From positions 1 to 24,901 of the forward strand of contig URLP01000010.1 of the NCBI GenBank assembly GCA_900548635.1: DNA of 24,901 bases. Reading direction: 5' to 3'. The stretch is from an uncultured Megasphaera sp. GTDB taxonomy: Bacteria; Bacillota; Negativicutes; Veillonellales; Megasphaeraceae. A program made the position numbers and the translations under genes. Shown here piece after piece: positions 13,878 to 21,128 of this stretch. Each line of letters opens with the position of its first letter. Position 1 is the stretch's first letter. A model generated the notes under the pieces. That model was not told the origin of the DNA, searched no databases, and saw nothing but the letters and a program-made list of their open reading frames with translations.

Positions 13878-13922
13878 TGTCTTGACAGCAGTATTGTCAA
13901 AAGTTTACCGATACGGTATAAT
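13878..13922 (+). promoter_or_regulatory. Promoter of nadABC with nested dyads, probable operator
   Basis: TTGTCA (13894-13899) and TATAAT (13917-13922) have a 17-base spacer. Three dyads overlap this promoter: TGTC-TT-GACA (13878-13887), TTGACA-N7-TGTCAA (13882-13900, over the -35) and TACCG-ATA-CGGTA (13906-13918, into the -10). Such placement fits repression, possibly by an NAD-related regulator such as NiaR; no regulator gene is in the window. Confidence 0.65.
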
Positions 13923-13973
13923 AGATGCAATATCAAAAGAGGGTTGACCTCGCTCCGGAAAGGATGACATTTT

Positions 13974-14879
13974 GTGTATATTGAAGATGAAATCGCGGCC
14001 TTGAAGAAAGAAAAACAGGCCATTATCCTTGCTCATTATTACGTGCCCGATGAAGTCCAGGAATATGCGGATTTCGTGGGCGATTCTTTTGGTTTGGCCA
14101 AGAAAGCCATTGAAACGGACGCCAAGATCATTGTCTTTGCCGGCGTCGATTTCATGGGGGAAAGTGCAAAGATGCTCAATCCCGGCAAAAAGGTCCTTAT
14201 GCCCGATGCAACGGCGAGCTGCCCCATGGCTCATATGGCCGACGTGGCGACGATTGAAAAGGTCCGTGCTCAGTACGATGACCTGGCTGTCGTCTGCTAC
14301 GTCAATTCGACGGCTGCCGTCAAGGCCGTGTCCGATGTCTGCGTCACGTCGTCCAATGCCGTGAAGATTGTCAAAAAACTGCCCAATAAGAATATCTTCT
14401 TCACGCCGGACCGCAATCTGGGCCACTACGTTTCGACGCAGGTGCCGGATAAGCATTTCATCCTCAATAACGGCTTCTGTCCGCGTCACGACACGGTCGA
14501 TCCGGCTTACGTGAAAGAAGTCCAGGCCACGCATCCTAAGGCACTTTTCCTGGCCCATCCGGAATGCCGCAAGGAAGTCCTGGCCCTGGCTGATTATGTC
14601 GGCAGCACGGCGGGCATCATCGATTATGCCGGCAAGTCCGACGCCAAGGAATTCATCATCGGCACGGAAGGCGGCGTCTTTTACCAGCTGGAAACGCGCA
14701 ATCCCGATAAGAAATTCTACCCGGCCATGGCCGATGCGTACTGCATCAATATGAAGAAAGTCACACTGGAAAAAGTCCGCGACTGCCTGCGCGACGAAAG
14801 CAATGAAGTCCATGTCGACGCAGACGTTGCCAAAAAAGCCGTCTGCTCTCTGCAGCGGATGCTGGAATTAGCGAAATAA
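13974..14879 (+). CDS. nadA: Quinolinate synthase
   Basis: NadA condenses iminoaspartate with dihydroxyacetone phosphate to quinolinate, using a 4Fe-4S cluster. The 301-residue protein has all three cluster cysteines, Cys83 (TASCPMA), Cys169 (NGFCPRH) and Cys257 (DAYCINM), plus the AHYYVPDEVQ N-terminal motif and EGGVFYQL. The start is GTG at 13974, nine bases after AAAGGA; an ATG at 13963 runs into a stop after six codons. It leads the operon nadA-nadB-nadC, with a 16-base gap to nadB. Confidence 0.97.
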   Translation: MYIEDEIAALKKEKQAIILAHYYVPDEVQEYADFVGDSFGLAKKAIETDAKIIVFAGVDFMGESAKMLNPGKKVLMPDATASCPMAHMADVATIEKVRAQYDDLAVVCYVNSTAAVKAVSDVCVTSSNAVKIVKKLPNKNIFFTPDRNLGHYVSTQVPDKHFILNNGFCPRHDTVDPAYVKEVQATHPKALFLAHPECRKEVLALADYVGSTAGIIDYAGKSDAKEFIIGTEGGVFYQLETRNPDKKFYPAMADAYCINMKKVTLEKVRDCLRDESNEVHVDADVAKKAVCSLQRMLELAK

Positions 14880-14895
14880 AAAGAGGGAATAGAAA

Positions 14896-16233
14896 ATGGA
14901 AACAGAAACGACAGATGTTGTCATCGTCGGTACCGGTGCGAGCGGCCTTTTTGCCGCCCTGCATCTGCCGCAGGACAAGAAAGTCCTGATGATTACGAAA
15001 GACGAAGTAGAGAACAGCGATTCCTTTTTAGCCCAAGGGGGCATCTGCGTCCTTCACGATAAGGACGATTACGACAGCTTCATGGAAGACACGCTGAAAG
15101 CCGGCCACTATGAAAACCGGCGCGAATCGGTAGACATCATGATCCGCTCTTCCCGGGACGTGATCAACGAACTCATCGGCTACGGCGTCGATTTCGCCCG
15201 CAAGCCCGACGGCTCCCTCGACTACACGCGCGAAGGCTGCCATTCGCGGCCGCGCATCCTCTTCCATGAAGACATTACGGGCAAGGAAATCACGAGTCAT
15301 CTGCTGGCGGCTGTCCGCAAGCTGCCCAACGTGACGATCCGCGACTTTACGACTATGGTCGACATCATTACCGACGGCAATCGCTGCCTGGGCATCATTG
15401 CCCGCGATAAGCAGGGCAGTTATAAGGCCATCCGGGCCGATGAAACGATCCTCGCCAGCGGCGGTGTCGGCGGCCTCTACGACCATTCGACGAATTTCCC
15501 GCATCTGACAGGCGATGCTCTGGCCATTGCTATGCGTCACGGCGTCGAATTGGAACACATCGACTACGTCCAGATCCATCCGACGTCGCTCTATTCCAAG
15601 AAGCCCGGCCGCAGCTTCCTCATTTCTGAATCCGTCCGCGGTGAAGGTGCCAAACTGCGCGGCAAGGACGGCAAGCGCTTTGCCAACGAAGTCCTGCCCC
15701 GCGATCTGATGACGGCAGAGATCCGCAAGCAGATGAAGAAAGACGACCGTCCCTTTGTCTGGCTCGATATGACCGTCCTCGGAGAAGACGTCATCAAGCA
15801 TCATTTCCCGCACATCTATGAACGCTGCCTGGAAGACGGCATCGATGCGACGAAGGACTGGGTCCCGGTCACGCCGGCGCAGCACTACTTCATGGGCGGC
15901 ATCCATGTCGATAAATACAGCAGGACGACGCTGGACCATCTCTATGCCGTCGGCGAAACGAGCTGCAACGGCGTCCACGGCCGCAACCGCCTGGCCAGCA
16001 ATTCTCTTCTGGAAAGTCTGGTCTTCGGCAAGCGCGCGGCTCAGCACATCGTCAGCGAAGGCCCGGCAGCGCCGGTCAGTGATGCGGCCTTTGAAAAGGC
16101 CTTGAACCAGACGGCAGCCTACGTCATCGGTCATGAAGATTCGATGGCAGAAGAATACCGCCGGGATGTCCTCTCGGAAATGGAAAAGGAGCGTGAAATC
16201 GATGAACAGCGTCACCATGAAATTGCAGGCTGA
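14896..16233 (+). CDS. nadB: L-aspartate oxidase (short form)
   Basis: NadB is an FAD enzyme that oxidises aspartate to iminoaspartate for NadA. The 445-residue protein has the FAD motif GTGASG (12-17), SDSFLAQGGI (41-50), HSRPRILFHEDITGKEI (116-132) in the catalytic region, DYVQIHPTSLY, ESVRGEGA, and NRLASNSLLESLVFGKRAA. E. coli NadB is about 540 residues; this protein lacks most of the C-terminal helical domain, as in many Clostridia-type enzymes, so this is probably normal for the lineage. In anaerobes fumarate is the likely electron acceptor. It overlaps nadC by 32 bases. Confidence 0.95.
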   Translation: METETTDVVIVGTGASGLFAALHLPQDKKVLMITKDEVENSDSFLAQGGICVLHDKDDYDSFMEDTLKAGHYENRRESVDIMIRSSRDVINELIGYGVDFARKPDGSLDYTREGCHSRPRILFHEDITGKEITSHLLAAVRKLPNVTIRDFTTMVDIITDGNRCLGIIARDKQGSYKAIRADETILASGGVGGLYDHSTNFPHLTGDALAIAMRHGVELEHIDYVQIHPTSLYSKKPGRSFLISESVRGEGAKLRGKDGKRFANEVLPRDLMTAEIRKQMKKDDRPFVWLDMTVLGEDVIKHHFPHIYERCLEDGIDATKDWVPVTPAQHYFMGGIHVDKYSRTTLDHLYAVGETSCNGVHGRNRLASNSLLESLVFGKRAAQHIVSEGPAAPVSDAAFEKALNQTAAYVIGHEDSMAEEYRRDVLSEMEKEREIDEQRHHEIAG

Positions 16234-17053
16234 TCCGCTGATCCTGCAGGCCCTGCGGGAAGACATTACGGACGAAGACGTCTCGACCAATGCCATCATG
16301 CCCGAAGACTGCCAGGGGGAAGCGGAACTCCTCTGCAAAGACGACGGCATCATCGCCGGCCTCGACGTCTTTGCCCGGGCTTTTACGCTCCTCGACGATA
16401 AGACGTGGTTCGAGTTTTTCGCCAAAGACGGCGATGAAGTGAAGAAAGGCCAGAAACTGGCCAAAGTCGTCGGCAGTATCCGGGTCATCCTCTCGGCGGA
16501 ACGAGTCGGCCTCAATTACCTGCAGCGCATGAGCGGTATTGCGACCTATACGCGGCAGACCGTCAAGCTCCTCGAAGGGACGGGCATCACCCTTGTCGAT
16601 ACGCGCAAGACGACGCCGAACATGCGGGTCTTTGAAAAATACGCCGTTACCGTCGGCGGCGGCAAGAATCACCGCTACAATCTTTCTGACGGCGTCCTCC
16701 TCAAGGATAACCACATCGGTGCCGCCGGCAGCGTTTCCAAGGCCATTGCCATGGCCAAGGCCTATGCGCCTTTCGTCCGCAAGATTGAAGTAGAAACGGA
16801 AACGCTGGACATGGTTAGCGAAGCCGTCGAAGCCGGCGCTGACATCATCATGCTCGACAACATGGACCACGATACGATGAAGAAAGCTGTAGACCTCATC
16901 GCCGGCCGGGCCGAAATCGAATGTTCCGGCAATGTGACGAAAGAAAATATCACTGCCCTCGCCGACCTCGGCGTCGACTACATCTCCAGCGGCGCCCTGA
17001 CCCACTCGGCACCCATCCTCGACGTCTCATTGAAACATCTGCATAGGATATAA
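16202..17053 (+). CDS. nadC: Nicotinate-nucleotide pyrophosphorylase (carboxylating)
   Basis: NadC turns quinolinate and PRPP into nicotinate mononucleotide and CO2. The 283-residue protein has RVGLNYLQRMSGIAT, LVDTRKTTPNMR, GGGKNHRYNLSDGVLLKDNH, KIEVE, MLDN, ECSGNV and SSGALTHS motifs in normal order. The ATG at 16202 is preferred to in-frame upstream codons from 16133 because AAGGAG (16186-16191) lies ten bases before it. Translation is coupled with nadB through the overlap. It closes the de novo NAD operon. Confidence 0.97.
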   Translation: MNSVTMKLQADPLILQALREDITDEDVSTNAIMPEDCQGEAELLCKDDGIIAGLDVFARAFTLLDDKTWFEFFAKDGDEVKKGQKLAKVVGSIRVILSAERVGLNYLQRMSGIATYTRQTVKLLEGTGITLVDTRKTTPNMRVFEKYAVTVGGGKNHRYNLSDGVLLKDNHIGAAGSVSKAIAMAKAYAPFVRKIEVETETLDMVSEAVEAGADIIMLDNMDHDTMKKAVDLIAGRAEIECSGNVTKENITALADLGVDYISSGALTHSAPILDVSLKHLHRI

Positions 17054-17091
17054 AAATTTGGAGTTTGATGTTTAAAGTGGACGGTTGTCCC

Positions 17092-17119
17092 TTGATAAGA
17101 GATAAAACTGCGATATAAT
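17092..17119 (+). promoter_or_regulatory. Possible promoter between nadC and the small ORF
   Basis: TTGATA (17092-17097) and TATAAT (17114-17119) have a 16-base spacer. The predicted start lies about 15 bases before a terminator-like hairpin, so a short RNA or an attenuated transcript would result. Confidence 0.5.
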
Positions 17120-17140
17120 GAAAGCAAGAAAAAGTTAAGC

Positions 17141-17187
17141 AAAGAAGCTGTTGTATGGAAATTTTCCTGTACGCAGCTTCTTTTTTT
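17141..17187 (+). terminator. Terminator or attenuator after nadC, before the small ORF
   Basis: AAAGAAGCTG (17141-17150) pairs with CAGCTTCTTT (17174-17183). GTA/TAC and GGAA/TTCC extend the stem with a bulge, and the T run continues to 17187. It can end nadABC transcription, but because it is also downstream of the 17092 promoter it may attenuate the small ORF. Confidence 0.75.
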
Positions 17188-17222
17188 ACTACAAACTTTT
17201 ACTTCACAAAGGGGGCCTTTCT

Positions 17223-17375
17223 ATGTATGTATGGCGAATGGAAAAAATCATGGCTAAGAATTTCCGCGCATGGAAGATGCTGCAGCAGTATGATAAATAC
17301 CGGAAGGGCCAGCAGGCAGCAGAACCGAAGAAAGAAGTTGACGGCTTTAAGGAGGGTGCGCGCAGCGTTATCTGA
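17223..17375 (+). CDS. Small basic protein of unknown function (50 residues)
   Basis: The ATG at 17223 follows AAAGGGGGCC, and the frame encodes 50 residues ending with TGA. The product is highly basic with aromatic residues (MYVWRMEKIMAKNFRAWKML near the N terminus, YDKYRKGQQ in the middle) and has no membrane segment. I do not recognise it. Longer frames beginning at 17151 or 17155 start inside the terminator hairpin and are not preferred. The ribosome site is strong, so it is probably translated if transcribed. It lies between nadC and mutY, with a hairpin on each side. Confidence 0.6.
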   Translation: MYVWRMEKIMAKNFRAWKMLQQYDKYRKGQQAAEPKKEVDGFKEGARSVI

Positions 17376-17402
17376 AAAGTGAAAATTGAAGGGAACACGT
17401 GT

Positions 17403-17431
17403 TTGACAAAAAGCCTCTTGATTCCTATACT
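17403..17431 (+). promoter_or_regulatory. Promoter of mutY operon
   Basis: TTGACA (17403-17408) and TATACT (17426-17431) have a 17-base spacer, close to consensus. The -10 box lies in the left arm of a large palindrome (17411-17462), and the predicted start near 17438 falls in its loop. Confidence 0.8.
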
Positions 17432-17462
17432 AGTAGATAATAGTGTAGAAAGAAAGAGGCTT
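17411..17462 (+). repeat. 22-nt-arm palindrome over the mutY promoter and ribosome site
   Basis: The arms are 17411-17432 and 17441-17462 with an 8-base loop. AAGCCTCTT pairs with AAGAGGCTT, and CTATACTA with TAGTGTAG (one T-G pair). Both blocks share exactly the same centre, and only three inner positions mismatch. The left arm holds the -10 box and the right arm holds the AAAGAGG ribosome site. It may be an operator, a terminator for the small ORF, or a hairpin hiding the ribosome site in read-through RNA. Confidence 0.75.
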
Positions 17463-17470
17463 ATTATTAT

Positions 17471-18526
17471 ATGGATATAAAAGAAACTCATTGGAGCCCG
17501 CTCCTCTTGGACTGGTTCGCCGCTCACGGCCGGGACCTGCCCTGGCGCGATGCGTCGCCGCGGGATCCTTATAAGGTCTGGGTCTCGGAAATTATGCTCC
17601 AGCAGACGAAGGTCGAAACGGTCCGGCCCTATTACGACAGCTGGATGGAACATTTCCCGACGCTCCGTGACCTGGCCGCTGCTTCTCAGGACGATGTCCT
17701 GCGCCAGTGGCAGGGCCTGGGCTACTATTCGCGGGCCCGCAACTTGCACCAGGCCGTCCAGGAAGTAGAGGCCAAATACGGCGGCCATGTACCGGAAAAC
17801 AGAAAAGATGTGCAGTCCCTGAAAGGCGTTGGCGATTATACGGCCGGCGCCATTTTAAGCCTGGCCTACGGCAAGAAGGAAGCCGCCGTCGACGGCAACG
17901 TCCTGCGCATCTTTGCCCGCCTTTACGACATTGAAGAAAATATTTTATCCACAGCCGTGAAGAAAGAAATCACGGCCCTTGTGCAGGAACAGCTGCCCGA
18001 CAAGGCACCGGGCTCTTTCAACGAAGCTCTCATGGACCTGGGCGCCATGGTCTGTATTCCCAAGCATCCCCGCTGTGAAGCCTGTCCGCTGTCTTCTCTT
18101 TGTCTGGCCCATGAACTGGGCAAAGAAGGGGAGCTGCCCGTGCGTATCAAGAAACAGAAGCATCCTGTAGAAGCCATTACGGTCCTGGCCGTCAGCCAGG
18201 GCACGAAATGGCTCCACCGCCGTCCGCCTCAGGGCCTGCTCGCGTCGATGTGGGAATTCCCTAGCGTGCAGGGAAAGGGGAAAGACGGCCTCGACGCCGC
18301 CTGCCGCCTTCTCGAAGGATTGGGCCTGCAGGTTTCGGACATCGAAGGCCCCGTCGGTGAAGTGAAGAGCGTTTTTTCGCATAAGACCTGGCAGATGACC
18401 GTCTATACTGCGGCAGCTGCCGGAGAAATACTGCAGGAAAAGGAGGCTTGGCAGTGGCTTGAACGTGCTGATTACACCCGCCTGCCCTGGGCAGGGCCGC
18501 ACGGCAAGATCACGGCCATGGTATAG
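17471..18526 (+). CDS. mutY: A/G-specific adenine DNA glycosylase
   Basis: MutY removes adenine mispaired with 8-oxoguanine. The 351-residue protein has catalytic Glu40 (SEIMLQQT), the helix-hairpin-helix LKGVGDYTAGAI, Asp141 (VDGNV), and the 4Fe-4S ligands Cys195-X6-Cys202-X2-Cys205-X5-Cys211. A C-terminal NUDIX-like domain follows, with FSHKTWQM, which recognises 8-oxoguanine. ATG 17471 follows AAAGAGG, which lies in a palindrome arm. It is the first gene of a repair-rich cluster; the next gene starts two bases after its stop. Confidence 0.97.
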   Translation: MDIKETHWSPLLLDWFAAHGRDLPWRDASPRDPYKVWVSEIMLQQTKVETVRPYYDSWMEHFPTLRDLAAASQDDVLRQWQGLGYYSRARNLHQAVQEVEAKYGGHVPENRKDVQSLKGVGDYTAGAILSLAYGKKEAAVDGNVLRIFARLYDIEENILSTAVKKEITALVQEQLPDKAPGSFNEALMDLGAMVCIPKHPRCEACPLSSLCLAHELGKEGELPVRIKKQKHPVEAITVLAVSQGTKWLHRRPPQGLLASMWEFPSVQGKGKDGLDAACRLLEGLGLQVSDIEGPVGEVKSVFSHKTWQMTVYTAAAAGEILQEKEAWQWLERADYTRLPWAGPHGKITAMV

Positions 18527-18528
18527 TC

Positions 18529-19761
18529 ATGAAAGGTCATTTCTTTATTAATTTTATGATCATTACGACTGTCCTCTGCATTCTCACCGGACTGCTCTGG
18601 GACTATGCGGCCCGGACGGGACACCGCCGCCTGCTGCTCTTTGCGGACCTGGTCCTTTCCATTCTGTCCGCTGTGGGCCTTGCGCATTACGAGGAAATCT
18701 TCCCGAGCCTGGCTGCTTCCGGCTGGGACGGGCTCTATGACTGGAAAGCCATGGCCGGGCTCATCTGGCTCCTGGCGGCTATCCTGGCCTTTCCCTGCCT
18801 GCTCCTCGTCGATGCCTTTTCTCTGCCCTTCCGGACCAGAAGGCGCCGTCGGCGTCGACGCCGGCGCAGGGGCGGTGTGTCGCGCCGTACCTTCCTTAAA
18901 GGTGCCGCTGCGCTGCTTCCTGCGGCGGCCTTGGCGACGAGCGGTGCTGGCAATCTCCTGGGGGAACGGGATTTGGACACGACGTACCATCTCCTGAAAT
19001 ATAAGAATCTCCCGGATTATCTCGACGGTTATAAAATCGTCCAGCTCTCGGATTTGCATATGGGCCTTTTCTTCAGTCCCCGACGCCTCCAGGAAGCCAT
19101 CGATGCTGTCGCAGCTCAGGGCGTGAACCGCCTGGAAATCACGGGCGACCTGATCGATGAGCTGTCTCTCCTGCCGCAGGCCCAGGCCATTATCGCCGCC
19201 AATGCGGACCGGTTCCCGGACGGTATCGATTTTTGCTATGGCAATCACGAATATTACCGCGATTTTGATGCCATTACGGCCATGCTTGAAAAGACGCCGG
19301 TCCGCATCCTGCGCAACTCGTCCTTCCGGGCCAGCCGAGGCTGCGGTCAGGGCCTTCAGGGCTGCCGCGGCCGTGACGGCCGGTCTTTTTATATCGTCGC
19401 TGCCGACTACAGCTTTGCCAGGGGCGACAGTGCCTTTGCGGCAGAACGGGAAGAATATGTCCAAAAGGCCCTGGACGGCGTGCCCGAGGATGCTTTCGTC
19501 GTCATGCTGGCCCATCATTCGGCCTTCATCGACGAAGGCTTCAAGCACCATATCCCCCTGACCTTGTGCGGCCATACGCACGGCGCCCAGTTCGCACCCA
19601 TTGGTCCTTTGGTCACAGCGCTGGGCTTCAAGTACCTGCGCGGCATGTTCCAACATGGGGAATACCGGGGCTACGTCAACCGCGGCACCGGCCACTGGCT
19701 GCCGTTCCGCGTCCTCTGTTCCCGCGAAGCCAGCGTCTTTGAATTACGAAAACAAGCATAA
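18529..19761 (+). CDS. Membrane-anchored metallophosphoesterase with polyarginine and Tat-like motif
   Basis: The 410-residue protein begins with three hydrophobic helices (about 6-26, 35-54, 76-98), then eleven arginines in a row (104-114), SRRTFLK (118-124) and a further hydrophobic stretch GAAALLPAAALA. The calcineurin-like metallophosphoesterase domain follows: DLH (175-177), GDLID (206-210), GNHEYY (238-243), AHHS and CGHTHGAQF, supplying the two-metal site. The arrangement suggests a catalytic domain outside the membrane, with a twin-arginine signal after three membrane helices. Relatives include YaeI/YkuE-type phosphohydrolases. The substrate is unknown. It lies in the mutY operon and has no clear ribosome site, so translation is probably coupled. 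Confidence 0.9.
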   Translation: MKGHFFINFMIITTVLCILTGLLWDYAARTGHRRLLLFADLVLSILSAVGLAHYEEIFPSLAASGWDGLYDWKAMAGLIWLLAAILAFPCLLLVDAFSLPFRTRRRRRRRRRRRGGVSRRTFLKGAAALLPAAALATSGAGNLLGERDLDTTYHLLKYKNLPDYLDGYKIVQLSDLHMGLFFSPRRLQEAIDAVAAQGVNRLEITGDLIDELSLLPQAQAIIAANADRFPDGIDFCYGNHEYYRDFDAITAMLEKTPVRILRNSSFRASRGCGQGLQGCRGRDGRSFYIVAADYSFARGDSAFAAEREEYVQKALDGVPEDAFVVMLAHHSAFIDEGFKHHIPLTLCGHTHGAQFAPIGPLVTALGFKYLRGMFQHGEYRGYVNRGTGHWLPFRVLCSREASVFELRKQA

Positions 19762-19777
19762 AGGATGAAGATAGCTT

Positions 19778-20779
19778 ATGATGATAAATTCAGCAGTACT
19801 CCACATTTTTGATTTCAATACCAATGTCTGCATCGTTTCCCAGAAAGACCTCGACTTCAGCAGCGATATCGTCTATGAATACGTCAGCAAGCGTTTGGAC
19901 CGCATCCTCGGCGATGCCGCCCAGAAGACGGGCGTCTTCTATGCGACCAGTGCCTACCAGGCAAAGCTCCAGGCCCTTCTGGAAGGGACCATGACCTTCG
20001 ATGACCTGGCGGCGGAAACGGCGCGCGAGCTCTATCAGCTCGTGGCCCGCTGCGACGAACCAGAATCGACGGACCTCTTGCTCATCGATTTCCAGGATGA
20101 CGACGATGTGCGCAATATCGGCATCCTCATGCTGGACAACAGGACGGCTTATACCCATCAGATCCTCGACGACGAAGGGACGGTCTACAACAAGCTGATC
20201 AAGCATTACGCCATCCTGCCCGGGACGGCCCAGAAAGCCGAAGCCTATGCCCTCATCCGTCTCAGCGATTTTGCTATCCATTTCATCGACAAAAAGCGCA
20301 AGATGGACGGTGAAGACGTATATCTCCTGCCGGAGCGGCTGCTCCAGTGCACGTCTGTCATTTCCAGCAAGGAAGCCGTCAAAGTGGTCAGCAAGATAGC
20401 CGAAAAAGTTGCGGAAGAACACGGCGCCAGCACGGTCGAAGCCCTTTCCAAGGCAAAGACGTACTTAGTGGAAAATGCGGAAACGTCCGATTCCTTCTCG
20501 CCCCAGGATTTGGGCAGCGACGTCTTCGGTGATGCGCCGGCGCTGCAGCGGGAATTTGAAGAACAGGTCAAAGAAGCGAAACTGCCCGACGCCGTGGCCA
20601 TCGAAAAAGAATATGCCCAGAAAGCCGGCCGCAGCCATAAAATCAAGACCGATACGGGCATTGAAATCACGTTCCCGTCAGAATACATTGAAAATACCGA
20701 TTACATCCAGTTCATCAACAACCCGGACGGCACGTTGTCCATCGAGTTGAAGAACATCGGCAAGATTGTCAATAAATAG
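19778..20779 (+). CDS. Nucleoid-associated protein (NdpA/37-kDa family)
   Basis: The 333-residue protein fits the NdpA/YejK-type family of nucleoid-associated proteins. Features include the N-terminal AVLHIFDFNTN segment, the acidic DLLLIDFQDDDDVRNIGILMLDN region, and a C-terminal part with GIEITFPSEYIENTDYIQF and NPDGTLSIELKNIGKI, typical of Firmicute members. It probably binds DNA, but its exact role is unknown even in studied relatives. The ATG at 19778 is weakly supported by AAGGA 12 bases upstream; an alternative ATG lies three bases later. It sits between the phosphoesterase and uvrB, so it may act with repair genes or only share their transcript. Confidence 0.85.
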   Translation: MMINSAVLHIFDFNTNVCIVSQKDLDFSSDIVYEYVSKRLDRILGDAAQKTGVFYATSAYQAKLQALLEGTMTFDDLAAETARELYQLVARCDEPESTDLLLIDFQDDDDVRNIGILMLDNRTAYTHQILDDEGTVYNKLIKHYAILPGTAQKAEAYALIRLSDFAIHFIDKKRKMDGEDVYLLPERLLQCTSVISSKEAVKVVSKIAEKVAEEHGASTVEALSKAKTYLVENAETSDSFSPQDLGSDVFGDAPALQREFEEQVKEAKLPDAVAIEKEYAQKAGRSHKIKTDTGIEITFPSEYIENTDYIQFINNPDGTLSIELKNIGKIVNK

Positions 20780-20790
20780 GGAGGCAAGCC

Positions 20791-21123
20791 ATGTCACGCA
20801 GAAATAAACGAAAAAAAGAAGAACGCCTGGCGAAAATGACGCCCCAGCAGGCAGCCCAGGCCAAGGAAGCAGCTGCCAAAGCCGCTGAAGCAGAGCAGGA
20901 AGCAGCACAGGAACACAAGAAACAGCCGCCCAAGCTCTACTACGGCCTGGAACGCAATAAATGGATCATGTACCTTCTCGGCTTTGCCGCCCTGGCCTGG
21001 TCCTATTACGTCTTATTTACCCGCAACTGGTCCGATATCGGCTTTGCCTTTACGGTCTTCGTTACGGTTCTCTGGCCCTGGTCGCTCTATAAGAACTGTA
21101 AAAAGGGCCTGAAAAAGAGGTAG
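20791..21123 (+). CDS. Small membrane protein with charged coiled-coil N terminus
   Basis: This 110-residue protein of unknown function begins with a very basic segment (MSRRNKRKKEERLAK), followed by an alanine/glutamate/lysine helix (about 18-45) likely to be a coiled coil. Two hydrophobic segments at about 58-76 and 82-100 and a basic tail KNCKKGLKKR complete it. Both ends should face the cytoplasm. GGGAGGC upstream supports the ATG at 20791, 11 bases after the previous stop; uvrB follows within six bases. Confidence 0.75.
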   Translation: MSRRNKRKKEERLAKMTPQQAAQAKEAAAKAAEAEQEAAQEHKKQPPKLYYGLERNKWIMYLLGFAALAWSYYVLFTRNWSDIGFAFTVFVTVLWPWSLYKNCKKGLKKR

Positions 21124-21128
21124 TTCCT

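Noticed and set aside
14896..16233. nadB as a truncated pseudogene
   Set aside because: All FAD and catalytic motifs are intact, and short NadB forms are usual in related anaerobes.
15028..16515. Minus-strand ORF of 495 codons opposite nadB and nadC
   Set aside because: It spans two well-supported genes and shows no motifs; it is an antisense shadow.
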